The translations under genes were made by a program, and so were the position numbers. 64,000 bases of DNA from Pontibacillus salipaludis (lineage in GTDB: Bacteria; Bacillota; Bacilli; Bacillales; BH030062). Shown piece by piece: positions 1-8,707 of the stretch (the stretch's first letter is position 1; the number at the start of each line of letters is the position of its first letter). Location of the stretch: positions 1 through 64,000 of the forward strand of contig NZ_BMIN01000019.1 of NCBI RefSeq assembly GCF_014642405.1. Reading direction: 5' to 3'. Under the pieces are notes generated by a model that had not been told where the DNA came from, made no database searches, and saw nothing but the letters and a program-made list of their open reading frames with translations.

Positions 1-126
1 CTAGGGCTTCGTAGTTTATCTCATCGATATAAACTTTTACGTCAAACTTAAGGAAACCGCCGAGTACGGACCCGTACGCTCGGTGGTGTGAGAGGACGGA
101 GGTTAGTCACCTCCTCCTACTCGATT
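1..126 (+). mobile_element. Group II intron, 3' end (domains V and VI), cut by window edge
   Basis: Bases 56-87 fold as a domain V hairpin. A 9-bp lower stem pairs 56-64 with 79-87 with one G-U pair. A 2-nt bulge (CG, 77-78) follows, then a 4-bp upper stem (TACG/CGTA) and a 4-nt loop. Domain VI follows at about 91-126, with a GGAGG/CCTCC stem and an unpaired A about 7-8 nt before the predicted 3' end (near 125-126). This matches the closing domains of bacterial group II introns. The reverse-transcriptase ORF and domains I-III must lie left of the window. The junction with the downstream exon is inferred, not proven. Confidence 0.8.
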
Positions 127-137
127 AGGTATAGATT

Positions 138-338
138 ACTTGGAATGACGTAACGGTCAACGGAATGTCGTAAGAGTGGGGAGCAGTGACCAAAGTCATG
201 CGCTGAATGACGAAAGCTTAGGCTGGAGTGACGAAACGGTCAACGGAATGTCGTAAGAGTGGAGAGCAGTGACCAAAGTCATGCGCTGAATGACGAAAGC
301 TTAGGCTGAAGTGACGAAACGGCTATAGGAATGACGTA
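138..338. repeat. 21-bp repeat array A (about 9-10 units)
   Basis: Nine to ten units of 20-23 bp, each beginning AATGAC or AGTGAC followed by GAAA, CAAA or GTAA and then about 11 variable bases. A block of four units is duplicated with an 83-bp period (compare 152-234 with 235-317). It lies between the group II intron end and the terminator of the GNAT gene and contains no ORF of note. Two further arrays (23630-23895 and 50152-50490) share the AGTGAC core and the period. Confidence 0.85.
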
Positions 339-342
339 AAAA

Positions 343-366
343 AGCACGCAGTTCTAAACTGCGTGC
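343..366 (-). terminator. Terminator of the GNAT gene
   Basis: Perfect 11-bp stem (AGCACGCAGTT with AACTGCGTGCT), 2-nt loop, followed on the minus strand by a T run. The last stem base overlaps the stop codon of the upstream gene. Confidence 0.85.
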
Positions 367-875
367 TACTCCGTTATCTCTTTATACATCAATTCTTCAT
401 CTAAATAGTGACATTCTTTAAGCTTTATGGCGCGTGGTTCGTGTCCGTATTTAGTGAAACCATATTTTCGATAAAGGTCGATCGCTGGTTGGTTCGTAGC
501 GACAACGCTTAGATGGAGTTGTTCAATATGTAGAGATCGGGCTTTTTCTGTGCAGGCATCCAATAAGGCAGTACCGACACCTAGACCTCTTGTTTGCGGG
601 GATACATACATGGCCAGAATGTGTCCTTTATGTTTGAATTTTGTGTGGGTTTCTGGGTGAAGGGTAACCACTCCACGAAGATGGCCATCTATAAAAGCTC
701 CGTACGTGTGTGTACTTTGGTTGCTTAATTGATCAGCAGTGCGTTCTACAGGATTTGCCCTTTGTTTCGCTTCATCGTAAGTGGTAATAAAGGCTTCTGG
801 GTTAGTGAGTAGAGATTCAAGGCGTAGGTTCCAATAATTTTCTGCGTCAATGGAGCCTAATCGTTTAATGTCCAT
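366..875 (-). CDS. GNAT family N-acetyltransferase
   Basis: A 169-aa protein that should transfer an acetyl group from acetyl-CoA to an unidentified amine. The acetyl-CoA site is visible as MYVSPQTRGLGVGTALL in the middle third (the R-G-x-G-x-G/A signature), followed by NQPAIDLYRKYGF, the usual beta5-alpha4 region. Start choice: a longer frame begins at 890, but its first codons are themselves the Shine-Dalgarno sequence (AGGAGG). The ATG at 875, six bases further on, is therefore the likely start. The gene is monocistronic and ends in its own terminator. Substrate cannot be read from the sequence. Confidence 0.85.
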   Translation of the reverse strand: MDIKRLGSIDAENYWNLRLESLLTNPEAFITTYDEAKQRANPVERTADQLSNQSTHTYGAFIDGHLRGVVTLHPETHTKFKHKGHILAMYVSPQTRGLGVGTALLDACTEKARSLHIEQLHLSVVATNQPAIDLYRKYGFTKYGHEPRAIKLKECHYLDEELMYKEITE

Positions 876-954
876 ACCATACCTCCTCATGAATAGCAGT
901 TGATCTTATTATACTGTTTTTATTCGAGTGGCGAAATACCAATATAATTTATTC

Positions 955-1460
955 CTTATAAGCCCCCTTATATGGAACACTTGAATTCAAGAAGATTCCT
1001 TCTTACGATGAATAGAAAAACGCTCCCGTCAACTTTTATGGAACTTAAGGTGGTCCTGGAAATCACTCGCTTTCCGCGGGCGAGCTGTCGAGCTTCCTCG
1101 TTCGCTTCGCTCTCTGCGGGATCTCGTCTAGCTCTTTCTCCCGCAGGAGTCTCGCAATTTCCAGGACCACCTTTGCGTAACAGGGAGAGACGGGAGCGAG
1201 CCATATATGGTATGCGGTGCTATAATACAACCATTTGAGGGGCCGTTCATCCAATAAACGTTAGGGCAGGCTTGGGGACTGCGAGACTCCCGCGGGGTAA
1301 GGAGCTTAGGGGAGACCCCGGAAAGCGCGTAGCGATTGAGGAGGCTTCCTAGCTCCCCGCAGGAAAGCGAGTTGTCCCCAAGCCTGCCTAGCACTTATAA
1401 ACATAACGGCCCCATACACCATAAAGTGTCTCAGTTTCGAGTCTTCAACAATTCTGCCCT
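955..1460. repeat. Paired long-palindrome element, copies 1 and 2
   Basis: Two facing hairpins. Copy 1 (1021-1198) has a 17-bp perfect arm pair (1047-1063 with 1157-1173) and an outer pair 1021-1030 with 1189-1198. Copy 2 (about 1239-1413) has arms 1263-1279 with 1374-1389 and an outer pair GGGGCCGTT with AACGGCCCC. Between the arms of copy 1 lies the family core (CTCGCTTTCCGCGGG to CCCGCAGGAGTCTCG); copy 2 carries it inverted. Flanks at 955-990 and 1405-1460 match flanks of other copies. ORFs here on both strands are by-products of the repeat. Confidence 0.9.
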
Positions 1461-1523
1461 ATTCTTGAACACTTTGTTAGATGGAATTGCTTTTTTTGGG
1501 GTGAGGGAACTTAAAAAGAAAAT

Positions 1524-1547
1524 AGCACCTGGCCAATGCCAGGTGCT
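1524..1547 (-). terminator. Terminator of the ABC exporter operon
   Basis: 10-bp perfect stem AGCACCTGGC/GCCAGGTGCT with a CAAT loop; T-rich on the minus strand beyond it (the plus strand reads aagaaaat). It abuts the permease stop codon. Confidence 0.85.
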
Positions 1548-3187
1548 TATTGTATACGGTGAAATTCATTTTTAGCGATAGAGTGTAACAAGCGTTGGGT
1601 TAGGTAAATCGCGGCACATATGCCTAATAGAAGCAATCCCATTGTGAGTGCTACGCTTGTAAAAGGGAGTTTCCATACGATCACCAAAAATATTCCAAAA
1701 CCGCATGCTTGTATCAGCATACTTTGTAGCGGTACAAATCTTGCTTTGAATACTTGTTGTTCATCGCTCCAATTGAGCTTAGGCTGTTTAGCGTCTAGAT
1801 ATACACCGAACAGGTTAGAGAACCAACTCGTTCCTAAGGCTAAACATAACCATAGGATTATATAAATCAAAGGAATGTTAATGACAAAGGCGAATACGGC
1901 AAAAAGGATAACGAGTGAGATCCCTTGAATTAGGAAAGCGGAAAATGCCTTACTGAAAAGAATGGTTTTCGGATGAACTGGCATGTATAAGTTCGTAAAC
2001 CAACTTCGGCCTTCGCGTGAGATGGCGGTTGTAGCGGTTGGATTGGTTCCAAGCACAAATAAAGTGAATCCAATCATACCGATTAATAAATATTTTCCAT
2101 CAACGGTCCCGATTTGATCAGTGAGTTCTCCAATTCCGTTGTCGAGAAAAAGCATGATGGCCAAAAAAATCGGCGCAAACAGATTTTGAACAACGCAATT
2201 GATAAAGAAAGAAGGGGTACGAAAAACAAGTTTAACCTCTTTCCTTGTGTAGCTCCAAAATGGTGTGAGGTTCTTATTGCTTGAATGAATATCGACGGAT
2301 TTTCTGCTCTTACCTCCTCCTGATACTCCTCTAACTCCATGGTAGTATAGCTTCTGTCCAGCTAGTAAGAAAATGGTCGCACTCATCAAGGTAATTAGAA
2401 TAAATGCGATGAAAGCGAGTAGAGATTGCCACAAAGGAAGTTGTCCATTTAGTGATTCTGTAGCTAAGAAGACGTTTGGCAGAAATTTTGTCGTATTCCA
2501 TAATACATGCTCTTGCTCTGCTAGCCACTTGCCGACATCTTGAGAAACATTCCCTGCATCTTGGTTAAGTCGAATGACCACATTAATCCCGATAATGAAC
2601 ACTAGCGAGAAAACACCAGCAAATACTTTAGTACGATCCTTATTCTTTGAAATGTTGGCATAACGCATAACAATCATCATGAGTATGCTAGCAAGGATAA
2701 AAGGAACAATCGGGAATAAAAGCAACGTAATTAGGGCTATTAAGTAATAACCGATTGAAGCACCTGAATACATGCCATATAGCAAAAATACAGGTCCAAG
2801 GCCAAATAGTGTAAAACCATATACCGATACAAGAGGCCCAATTGATTTTCCTAATATGATTTGATAAGGATGCAAAGGGAGTGGAATATAAGTTTCGATA
2901 TCATCAGAGAAATAAAAGGATGTCAGAATCGAAGGAAGACTGGTAAACAGCAGTAAAATGCTGACGAGTAACAATGCTAAACCTAAGATCATATTGGATA
3001 ACCCAGCTGGAGATAAAATAGTATAAAGACCAGCAATGATACTATCTAAAAACCAAAACCAAATCACCAACATCAATAACGTAAGGACTCCTATAATGGC
3101 TGTGTTCATCTTCTGCCCGGTACTTTTACTCGACCAAGAGAAATGCATCTTCATCATGATTTTACTAAGTTGGATTGTTTTATTCAT
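1547..3187 (-). CDS. ABC-2 type exporter, membrane subunit
   Basis: A 546-aa polytopic membrane protein with about a dozen hydrophobic segments: clusters at roughly residues 30-115, 130-205, 250-285, 340-375 and 410-535. Long polar stretches separate them. It has no nucleotide-binding motif. Its start overlaps the end of the upstream ATPase gene by 8 bp, so the two are translationally coupled and form one exporter. The large size and two-block membrane layout fit the unusual long ABC-2 permeases of Bacillaceae rather than the NatB type seen at 33.4 kb. The exported substrate is unknown. Confidence 0.8.
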   Translation of the reverse strand: MNKTIQLSKIMMKMHFSWSSKSTGQKMNTAIIGVLTLLMLVIWFWFLDSIIAGLYTILSPAGLSNMILGLALLLVSILLLFTSLPSILTSFYFSDDIETYIPLPLHPYQIILGKSIGPLVSVYGFTLFGLGPVFLLYGMYSGASIGYYLIALITLLLFPIVPFILASILMMIVMRYANISKNKDRTKVFAGVFSLVFIIGINVVIRLNQDAGNVSQDVGKWLAEQEHVLWNTTKFLPNVFLATESLNGQLPLWQSLLAFIAFILITLMSATIFLLAGQKLYYHGVRGVSGGGKSRKSVDIHSSNKNLTPFWSYTRKEVKLVFRTPSFFINCVVQNLFAPIFLAIMLFLDNGIGELTDQIGTVDGKYLLIGMIGFTLFVLGTNPTATTAISREGRSWFTNLYMPVHPKTILFSKAFSAFLIQGISLVILFAVFAFVINIPLIYIILWLCLALGTSWFSNLFGVYLDAKQPKLNWSDEQQVFKARFVPLQSMLIQACGFGIFLVIVWKLPFTSVALTMGLLLLGICAAIYLTQRLLHSIAKNEFHRIQ

Positions 3188-3905
3188 GCTCTGTCAGCTC
3201 CAGGAAAATATGCTCAAGCGTTTCGTCTGACTGGTATTTCTCCCGCATAGCATTCATCGTTCCGTAAAATTGAAGTGTACCATCTTGTATAATCGCAACT
3301 TCATCACACAGCTGTTCCACAACTTCGAGTACATGAGTAGAGAAAAACACCGTTTTGCCTTTTGCTGCATGCTCGCGCATCATTTCCTTTACAGCATAAG
3401 ATGATTTAGGATCGAGTCCTGTAAGAGGTTCATCTAGTATCCATACATCAGGATCATGAAGAAGAACGCCTGTAATGACGATCTTTTGGCGCATGCCATG
3501 TGAATAGGTTTGGATGGTGTCATTTAAGACGTCGTAGATCCCGAAGGTTTTCGTAATACGCTCAATTGTCTCTTGGCGTATATCTTTTGGAACGTCATAC
3601 ATGTCTCCTATGAATTGGAGATACTCTATTCCCTTTAAGCGCAAGAATTGATCAGGGTGGTCCGGCACGTAGCCGAAGGAGCGCTTAGCTTCAATTGGAT
3701 TTTCTGAAATATTATGTCCATTGATTGTAATGGATCCTTCATCAATTGGAAGGATGCCTGTAATCATCTTGATTGTTGTTGATTTCCCCGCCCCGTTAGG
3801 CCCTAGAAAACCAATAATCTTTCCGTCTGGGATGGAAAGATCAAGTTGACTAACAGCGGTTTTATTTTGATTGTACTTTTTAGTAACATGATTGATCTCA
3901 ATCAT
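3180..3905 (-). CDS. ABC exporter, ATP-binding subunit
   Basis: A 241-aa single nucleotide-binding domain. Walker A GPNGAGKS is at residues 35-42, a signature variant SHGMRQK at about 135, Walker B WILDEPLTGLDP at about 150-160, and the switch histidine follows in VFFSTHVLE. ATG start with an AAGGTGG ribosome binding site. It is first in a two-gene operon with the 546-aa permease at 1547-3187. The sequence resembles drug, antibiotic or lipid exporters of the CcmA/NatA class; the substrate is not inferable. Confidence 0.88.
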   Translation of the reverse strand: MIEINHVTKKYNQNKTAVSQLDLSIPDGKIIGFLGPNGAGKSTTIKMITGILPIDEGSITINGHNISENPIEAKRSFGYVPDHPDQFLRLKGIEYLQFIGDMYDVPKDIRQETIERITKTFGIYDVLNDTIQTYSHGMRQKIVITGVLLHDPDVWILDEPLTGLDPKSSYAVKEMMREHAAKGKTVFFSTHVLEVVEQLCDEVAIIQDGTLQFYGTMNAMREKYQSDETLEHIFLELTEHE

Positions 3906-4011
3906 ATAGGCCCACCTTTATAAACTATTACTCGTTCATACGAATGAGTGAAGAAAATGTTTCGTAATTTATCATAGCAGATAAAGAGGAGGGCTACTAT
4001 TAAAGGTTAGA

Positions 4012-4713
4012 TTATTGGTTAAGTGAAAGCTCCGTCATTTCTAGTGTGTCTACTGTTGCTTCTTGGTCTCCAGGGGTAATCCGGTAAGCAGCTGATTCTG
4101 GTCGTGATGTAATGGCAACATGAATATCCCTTCCTACAAAATGAATGGCTGCTCCATCATCTAGAGCAAATCCCGTTAGAATTTGCTTTTCTTGAATGAA
4201 ATCTAGATAGTTTTCTTTCCATTTTGGTTCTCCGTTATAATGAGGGCACAGACTTCCGGGTAAGAAATCGAGTCCTTTAACTGTGCTCATTCCTCCTGGG
4301 GTGGAGTCTGAAAGTCCTTCATTAAACCAACACATGGCTCCTGCGCTTAGACCAGCTAGAATGATGTCCTCATTCCAAGCTTTCTCCAAAATTTTATCCA
4401 GTCCCCATTCCTTCCAAAGGGCTAGCATGTTGCGCGTGTTTCCGCCACCTACATAAATGATATCTTGTGATAGAAGAAATGCCTCATAGTCCGTTACTTC
4501 TGGTTTTAGTAATGATAAATGAGCCGGTTCGCAATCTTCTTGGTTAAAGAAATCATAAAACTTTTGGATATAAGCTTCGTCATCTCCACTAGCCGTTGCT
4601 AAAAAGCAGATTTTCGGACGAAGTTGTTCAGATTGATTTAAAATATATCGGTCGAGTAAAGGGTTATTGTCCTCTGCAGAAAATCCCCCACCGCCCATAG
4701 CAATTATATTCAT
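4012..4713 (-). CDS. Peptidase S51 family protein (PepE/YgaJ-like)
   Basis: A 233-aa cytosolic protein of the S51 peptidase fold (dipeptidase E/cyanophycinase relatives), expected to cleave short peptides. The nucleophile elbow is GLSAGAM with Ser at about residue 123, and the YVGGGNT glycine-rich loop lies at about 87-93. The start MNIIAMGGGGF is the typical N-terminal strand of the family and has a strong site (GAGGAGG) upstream. No signal peptide; monocistronic. B. subtilis YgaJ is the closest named relative I can suggest. Substrate unproven. Confidence 0.85.
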   Translation of the reverse strand: MNIIAMGGGGFSAEDNNPLLDRYILNQSEQLRPKICFLATASGDDEAYIQKFYDFFNQEDCEPAHLSLLKPEVTDYEAFLLSQDIIYVGGGNTRNMLALWKEWGLDKILEKAWNEDIILAGLSAGAMCWFNEGLSDSTPGGMSTVKGLDFLPGSLCPHYNGEPKWKENYLDFIQEKQILTGFALDDGAAIHFVGRDIHVAITSRPESAAYRITPGDQEATVDTLEMTELSLNQ

Positions 4714-4869
4714 GTTACTTTCCTCCTCTTCGATGTTCGTGTTTGCTACCTTAAATGTTATAATATTAAGAAAAATGATATATGAAATTCCCTATCTAGT
4801 GCAAGCTATATTATTTAATTCTTTCAATCTGCTAACCTGTAATGTTGTTATTTATTTAAACGCCTCAAG

Positions 4870-4947
4870 TTCTCATCAAACGTAACGGACCTATATACAC
4901 AAAAGTCTCTCAACTTAGAGTCTGCCTCATAAGGGTGCTTATATGGA
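4870..4947. repeat. Solo end of the palindrome composite element (relic)
   Basis: AACGGACC at about 4882 is followed by CTCTCAACTTAGAGTCT and then CATAAGGGTGCTTATATGG. These match the right-hand flank seen after the paired palindromes (1405-1460, 40303-40375) and after copy 5 (30905-30977), but no hairpin precedes it. It reads as an end left behind after deletion. The rest of the 4714-4994 spacer shows nothing else recognisable. Confidence 0.6.
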
Positions 4948-4994
4948 AGAATCAACATGAACAGATTCTAATTCTTATAGAAAGGAGAACGAGT

Positions 4995-5819
4995 ATGAGA
5001 TTAGTGTCAATCTGCCCGAGTAATACGGAACTTCTTGCTTACCTCGGATTGATCGATCAGTTGGTCGGTGTGGATCAATATTCTGATTGGCCTGAGGAGG
5101 TAAAGGAGTTGCCACAACTTGGTCCTGATTTATCGATTGATATGGATCATGTTGAAAGCCTACAGCCTGATTTGGTTCTTGCTTCTTTAAGTGTGCCGGG
5201 GATGGAGCGGAATATTGAAGAGTTAGAAAGACGGAACGTACCTTATATCATTCTTAATCCAAATTCTCTTGAAGAAATAGCAGAGGATTTAATGAAGATT
5301 GGGGCTCATACGCAAACGGAACAAAGGGCTAAAGAGGTGGTTCATGCCTACCGTTCAATCATTGCACAATACCAACAGTTAACAGATACGATTAAGGATA
5401 AGCCGACACTCTATTGGGAGTGGTGGCCAAAGCCCATTTTCTCACCGGGTGGCCCTAATTGGTTAACAAAGATCAGTGAATTAGCCGGTGGTCTAAATGT
5501 GTTTTCAAATGAAAAGGAAGCAAGCGTGAAGCGATCGTGGGAAGATGTGCGAATGATTGATCCGGAGGTTGTCTGTATGGCCTGGGTTGGAGTGAAAGAG
5601 GATAAAATGAAGCCAGAGGCTATTCGTAAACGCCCAGGATGGGAAGAGGTGCAAGCTGTAAAAACGAATCGGATTTTTATACTGCAAGAAGCATTATACT
5701 GTCGTCCATCCCCCCGTTTGCTATGGGGGTTGCAGAAATTAGCGTATCTCCTTCATCCAGAAGTGTATCCAGTGCCTGATGATAAAGATCCGTTGTTGAA
5801 GATTTTGGTGAATCGTTAG
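4995..5819 (+). CDS. BtuF-like cobalamin/metal-chelate binding protein without signal peptide
   Basis: A 274-aa protein of the periplasmic-binding-protein fold used for vitamin B12 and siderophores. It opens directly with MRLVSICPSNTELLAYLG, the usual first strand of the mature domain, followed by LVGVDQYSDWP. There is no secretion signal or lipobox, so the protein is probably cytosolic, a feature known in stand-alone cobalamin-binding proteins of Bacillaceae. Start choice: the frame is open from 4935, but AAAGGAG at 4981-4987 places initiation at ATG 4995. No permease or ATPase gene is adjacent. The thiolase gene follows 41 bp downstream and may be cotranscribed. Confidence 0.75.
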   Translation: MRLVSICPSNTELLAYLGLIDQLVGVDQYSDWPEEVKELPQLGPDLSIDMDHVESLQPDLVLASLSVPGMERNIEELERRNVPYIILNPNSLEEIAEDLMKIGAHTQTEQRAKEVVHAYRSIIAQYQQLTDTIKDKPTLYWEWWPKPIFSPGGPNWLTKISELAGGLNVFSNEKEASVKRSWEDVRMIDPEVVCMAWVGVKEDKMKPEAIRKRPGWEEVQAVKTNRIFILQEALYCRPSPRLLWGLQKLAYLLHPEVYPVPDDKDPLLKILVNR

Positions 5820-5860
5820 AGGATAGTTTTTGTAATAGAGCATGGGAGAGGAGTGGGAGA

Positions 5861-7012
5861 ATGGGGCGAGAAGTTGTCATTGTTGAAGCCGTCAGAACAG
5901 CAGTAGGAAAAAGGAAAGGTGTTTTTCGAGACGTACACCCTGTTCATATGGCAAGTACCGTCTTACATGAACTTGTTCAACGAGCGGGCGTAAGTAAAGC
6001 GCATATTGAGGATATTGTGATGGGGTGTGTATCACCAATTGGGGAGCAGGGATATAACATCGGTCGTCTCGCGGGACTAGAAGCAGGTTTTCCTGTAGAA
6101 GTTCCGGCGGTGCAATTAAACCGAATGTGCGGCTCGGGTCAGCAAGCAATTCATTTTGCAGCTCAAGAAATCTTGGCTGGAGATATGGATGTCGCGATTG
6201 GAGCAGGCGTTGAAAATATGTCGAAGGTTCCTATCTTAAGTGATGGGGATGAACGAACGATTCCTGACTCTCTACATGATAAATATGAATTTATTCATCA
6301 AGGTCTTTCAGCGGAGCGAATCGCTCTGAAATATGGTTTCACAAGAGAGCAGCTAGATGAATACGCTTATGAAAGCCATCGGCGTGCGGTTCATGCGATC
6401 GATTCTGGCACATTTGACAGGGAGATTATGCCTTTAAAGGGGTTATCCAAAGAAGGGGACTCGATACTAGTCCAGCAGGATGAGGGCCCCCGTAGAGGTA
6501 CATCAATCTCAAAGCTTCAGAAGCTTCAGCCAGTTTTTAAGGATGATGGATTGATTACAGCAGGAAATGCGAGCCAGATGAGTGACGGAGCAGCAGCTGT
6601 ACTATTGATGAATAAAGACAAGGCCAATGAGCTAGGATTAAAAGCAAGAGCTCGGATTGTTAAGCGAGTTGTAGTAGGGTCTGATCCGACGATGATGTTA
6701 GATGGGGTTATTCCTGCTACCAAGAAAGTTCTCCTTCAAGCTGGTTTGACAATTGACGATATTGATTTAGTGGAAATTAACGAGGCGTTCGCACCTGTTG
6801 TCCTTGCATGGCAAAAAGAGTTACAAGCAGATTTGAAAAAGGTTAATGTAAACGGAGGAGCGATTGCTCTAGGGCATCCTCTTGGTGCCACTGGTGCGAA
6901 GCTTATGACCACTCTTCTTCATGAGTTAGAACGTAGTAATGGACGTTTCGGACTCTTAACGATTTGTATTGGTCATGGCATGGCGACTGCTGCTATTATT
7001 GAACGATTATAA
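5861..7012 (+). CDS. Acetyl-CoA C-acyltransferase (thiolase)
   Basis: A 383-aa thiolase that condenses or cleaves acyl-CoA/acetoacetyl-CoA. Active-site residues are all present: nucleophilic Cys at about residue 90 in NRMCGSGQQA, His in GGAIALGHPLGATGA (about 340), and Cys at about 369 in ICIGHGMA. NEAFAP is also intact. Full length for the family. It follows the BtuF-like gene by 41 bp and ends in a strong terminator at 7044-7075. Biosynthetic versus degradative role cannot be told; no hydratase or dehydrogenase gene is adjacent. Confidence 0.92.
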   Translation: MGREVVIVEAVRTAVGKRKGVFRDVHPVHMASTVLHELVQRAGVSKAHIEDIVMGCVSPIGEQGYNIGRLAGLEAGFPVEVPAVQLNRMCGSGQQAIHFAAQEILAGDMDVAIGAGVENMSKVPILSDGDERTIPDSLHDKYEFIHQGLSAERIALKYGFTREQLDEYAYESHRRAVHAIDSGTFDREIMPLKGLSKEGDSILVQQDEGPRRGTSISKLQKLQPVFKDDGLITAGNASQMSDGAAAVLLMNKDKANELGLKARARIVKRVVVGSDPTMMLDGVIPATKKVLLQAGLTIDDIDLVEINEAFAPVVLAWQKELQADLKKVNVNGGAIALGHPLGATGAKLMTTLLHELERSNGRFGLLTICIGHGMATAAIIERL

Positions 7013-7043
7013 AGATTGCTATAAACGGGGGCACGTATGCATG

Positions 7044-7075
7044 AAGAACCTGCCAATTAGGCAGGTTCTTTTACA
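7044..7075. terminator. Bidirectional terminator after the thiolase gene
   Basis: 11-bp perfect stem AAGAACCTGCC/GGCAGGTTCTT with a 5-nt loop. It serves the thiolase gene and the convergent gene ending at 7077. Confidence 0.85.
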
Positions 7076-7076
7076 T

Positions 7077-7532
7077 TTATTCGTCTAAGGAATCTGTACA
7101 TAGAGCTGATAGTATCGTTTTTTTGAACTGAGGAGTGTTCTCTCGCAGATCTTTAACGCTATAAATTCCTGTGTAGTATTGAACGATTAATCCGTCTACA
7201 AAGGCTACTAGAATAGAAGCACCGAGATTATGATGGATCATAGGATACTTATTGTCTTTGTCGAGCTTAGACAACATAGACTGAAGGTGATCGACCATTT
7301 CGTTAAAAGCGCCTGCAAAAGTAGTTTGGTAAACCTTACCTTGGGTGTAACGGCTCATTACGGATTTTATCATATCAATGTTTCGATCATTATAGTCCCA
7401 AGAATCGTATAAGAATTGCTCAATAAAATCTTCCACGTTTTCGCATTGGTTATTATTTAACGCATGAATATAGTCGTCTTCTAGCTGTTTTAATATATCA
7501 TCCATATTGTCATGGGAAATGCGGTGTTCCAT
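7077..7532 (-). CDS. TetR ligand-domain-like protein lacking a DNA-binding domain
   Basis: A 151-aa helical, acidic protein. The last third (SILVAFVDGLIVQYYTG onward) resembles the dimerisation and ligand-binding end of TetR-family regulators. No helix-turn-helix precedes it. A clear GGAGG site 7 bases before the ATG shows this is the true start, not a truncation by wrong calling. It is divergent from azlC, with 131 bp between them. It could be a free-standing sensor or anti-regulator, or a decayed repressor; the family call is tentative. Confidence 0.5.
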   Translation of the reverse strand: MEHRISHDNMDDILKQLEDDYIHALNNNQCENVEDFIEQFLYDSWDYNDRNIDMIKSVMSRYTQGKVYQTTFAGAFNEMVDHLQSMLSKLDKDNKYPMIHHNLGASILVAFVDGLIVQYYTGIYSVKDLRENTPQFKKTILSALCTDSLDE

Positions 7533-7663
7533 GTATAACCCTCCTTTTTTCTGATGGAGAGAAATTACCCGGAAGGACTGAGAAAGAAACGTAACTTTTT
7601 TATGTCTCTTCTCATATCCATTGATCTGGATTATAATGGTTTAAATTTGAATGATGAAGAGGG

Positions 7664-8404
7664 ATGAAAGTGCAGGCAAATTCAGAGGTTGTAGAAAGGT
7701 CTAATGCGGGGATTAGCCATTCTTTAAAAAGAGGGGCAATGGCTGGGCTTCCGATTATGTTTGGGTATCTTCCGATTGCGATTACATATGGTGTATTAGC
7801 AAGTGAAGCAGGTTTAAATCTTTTTGAGATCACTATGATGAGTGTGATGGTTTTTGCTGGGGCAAGCCAGTTTGTAGCAACCAATATGATTTTAACTAGT
7901 GTAAGTGCAATTGAGATTATACTAGCCACCTTTGTTCTTAACTTCCGTCATTTTGTAATGAGCTTTTCATTTATGAATCAAATTCGCTCGTTTTCACTTA
8001 AATGGAAAATACCGCTCTCATTGGGGTTAACAGATGAAACTTTTGCTGTTGGTTCACTGCATAAAAAAGAATCTAAGGATCCCTATGGAGGTTGGTTTTA
8101 TGCGGCTATGATTCTAGTATCTTATTCTTCATGGGTTGGAGGTTCATTTTTAGGAGGGGTGCTTGGAGAAGTGATTCCAACTGCCCTAAGTCAAAGTATG
8201 GTAGTGGCTTTGTATGCGATGTTTATCGCTCTTTTAGTACCATCTATCAGAAGGGAATGGAAAATTGGGATTATTGCTATCATTAGTATGGGTGTTAATT
8301 ATATATTATCAGCTTTAGGGGTTAGTAATGGATGGGCCATAGTTGTAGCGACTCTTGTCGGTGGAGCGAGTGGTATTGGACTGTTAAAGGAGGAAGAAGC
8401 ATGA
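7664..8404 (+). CDS. azlC: AzlC-type branched-chain amino acid exporter, large subunit
   Basis: A 246-aa integral membrane protein with about seven or eight hydrophobic helices and the family opening GAMAGLPIMFGYLPIAITYG. In B. subtilis AzlC with AzlD exports branched-chain amino acids and their analogues. ATG with GAAGAGGG upstream. Its stop overlaps the start of azlD in an ATGA arrangement, so the two subunits are coupled. No Lrp-like azlB gene is present; the divergent TetR-like protein at 7077-7532 is the only nearby regulator candidate. Confidence 0.88.
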   Translation: MKVQANSEVVERSNAGISHSLKRGAMAGLPIMFGYLPIAITYGVLASEAGLNLFEITMMSVMVFAGASQFVATNMILTSVSAIEIILATFVLNFRHFVMSFSFMNQIRSFSLKWKIPLSLGLTDETFAVGSLHKKESKDPYGGWFYAAMILVSYSSWVGGSFLGGVLGEVIPTALSQSMVVALYAMFIALLVPSIRREWKIGIIAIISMGVNYILSALGVSNGWAIVVATLVGGASGIGLLKEEEA

Positions 8405-8694
8405 TGTTGGTTATCATTGGTATGGCGATTGTAACCATGGTCCCTCGTGTATTGCCTGCGTTTGTCGTAGATCGATGGACGTTCCCTGACTGGGTTTCCC
8501 GTTGGCTTAATGCGATCCCATACGCTGCCCTTGGAGCTCTTATTTTCCCTGGTATTACTACTGTCATTGAGGGGAAGCCTCATATTGGCCTCCTAGCAGG
8601 CGGGGTAGCCATAGCGCTTGCGTTCTTTCGTGCGCACACCATTGTAACCGTGTTGGCCGCGATTGGAACGGTATATATCCTTACCATTCTATAA
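8401..8694 (+). CDS. azlD: AzlD-type branched-chain amino acid exporter, small subunit
   Basis: A 97-aa protein with three or four hydrophobic helices, carrying the family motif MVPRVLPAFV near residue 14-22. It is the partner of AzlC. The frame is open from 8332, but the coupled ATG at 8401, preceded by AAAGGAGGAAG, gives the normal family length. The gene is followed by the promoter of a separate gene at 8708-8734. Confidence 0.88.
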   Translation: MMLVIIGMAIVTMVPRVLPAFVVDRWTFPDWVSRWLNAIPYAALGALIFPGITTVIEGKPHIGLLAGGVAIALAFFRAHTIVTVLAAIGTVYILTIL

Positions 8695-8707
8695 AAAGGC
8701 TTCTGTC

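Noticed and set aside
138-338. CRISPR array
   Set aside because: Units of 20-22 bp have no constant repeat plus unique 30-bp spacer pattern; only the 6-10-bp head is kept. Same for arrays B and C; no cas genes.
968-1394. Several 60-90-aa ORFs on both strands
   Set aside because: All lie inside palindrome copies 1 and 2; similar peptides recur at every copy and in both orientations, and none has a ribosome site.
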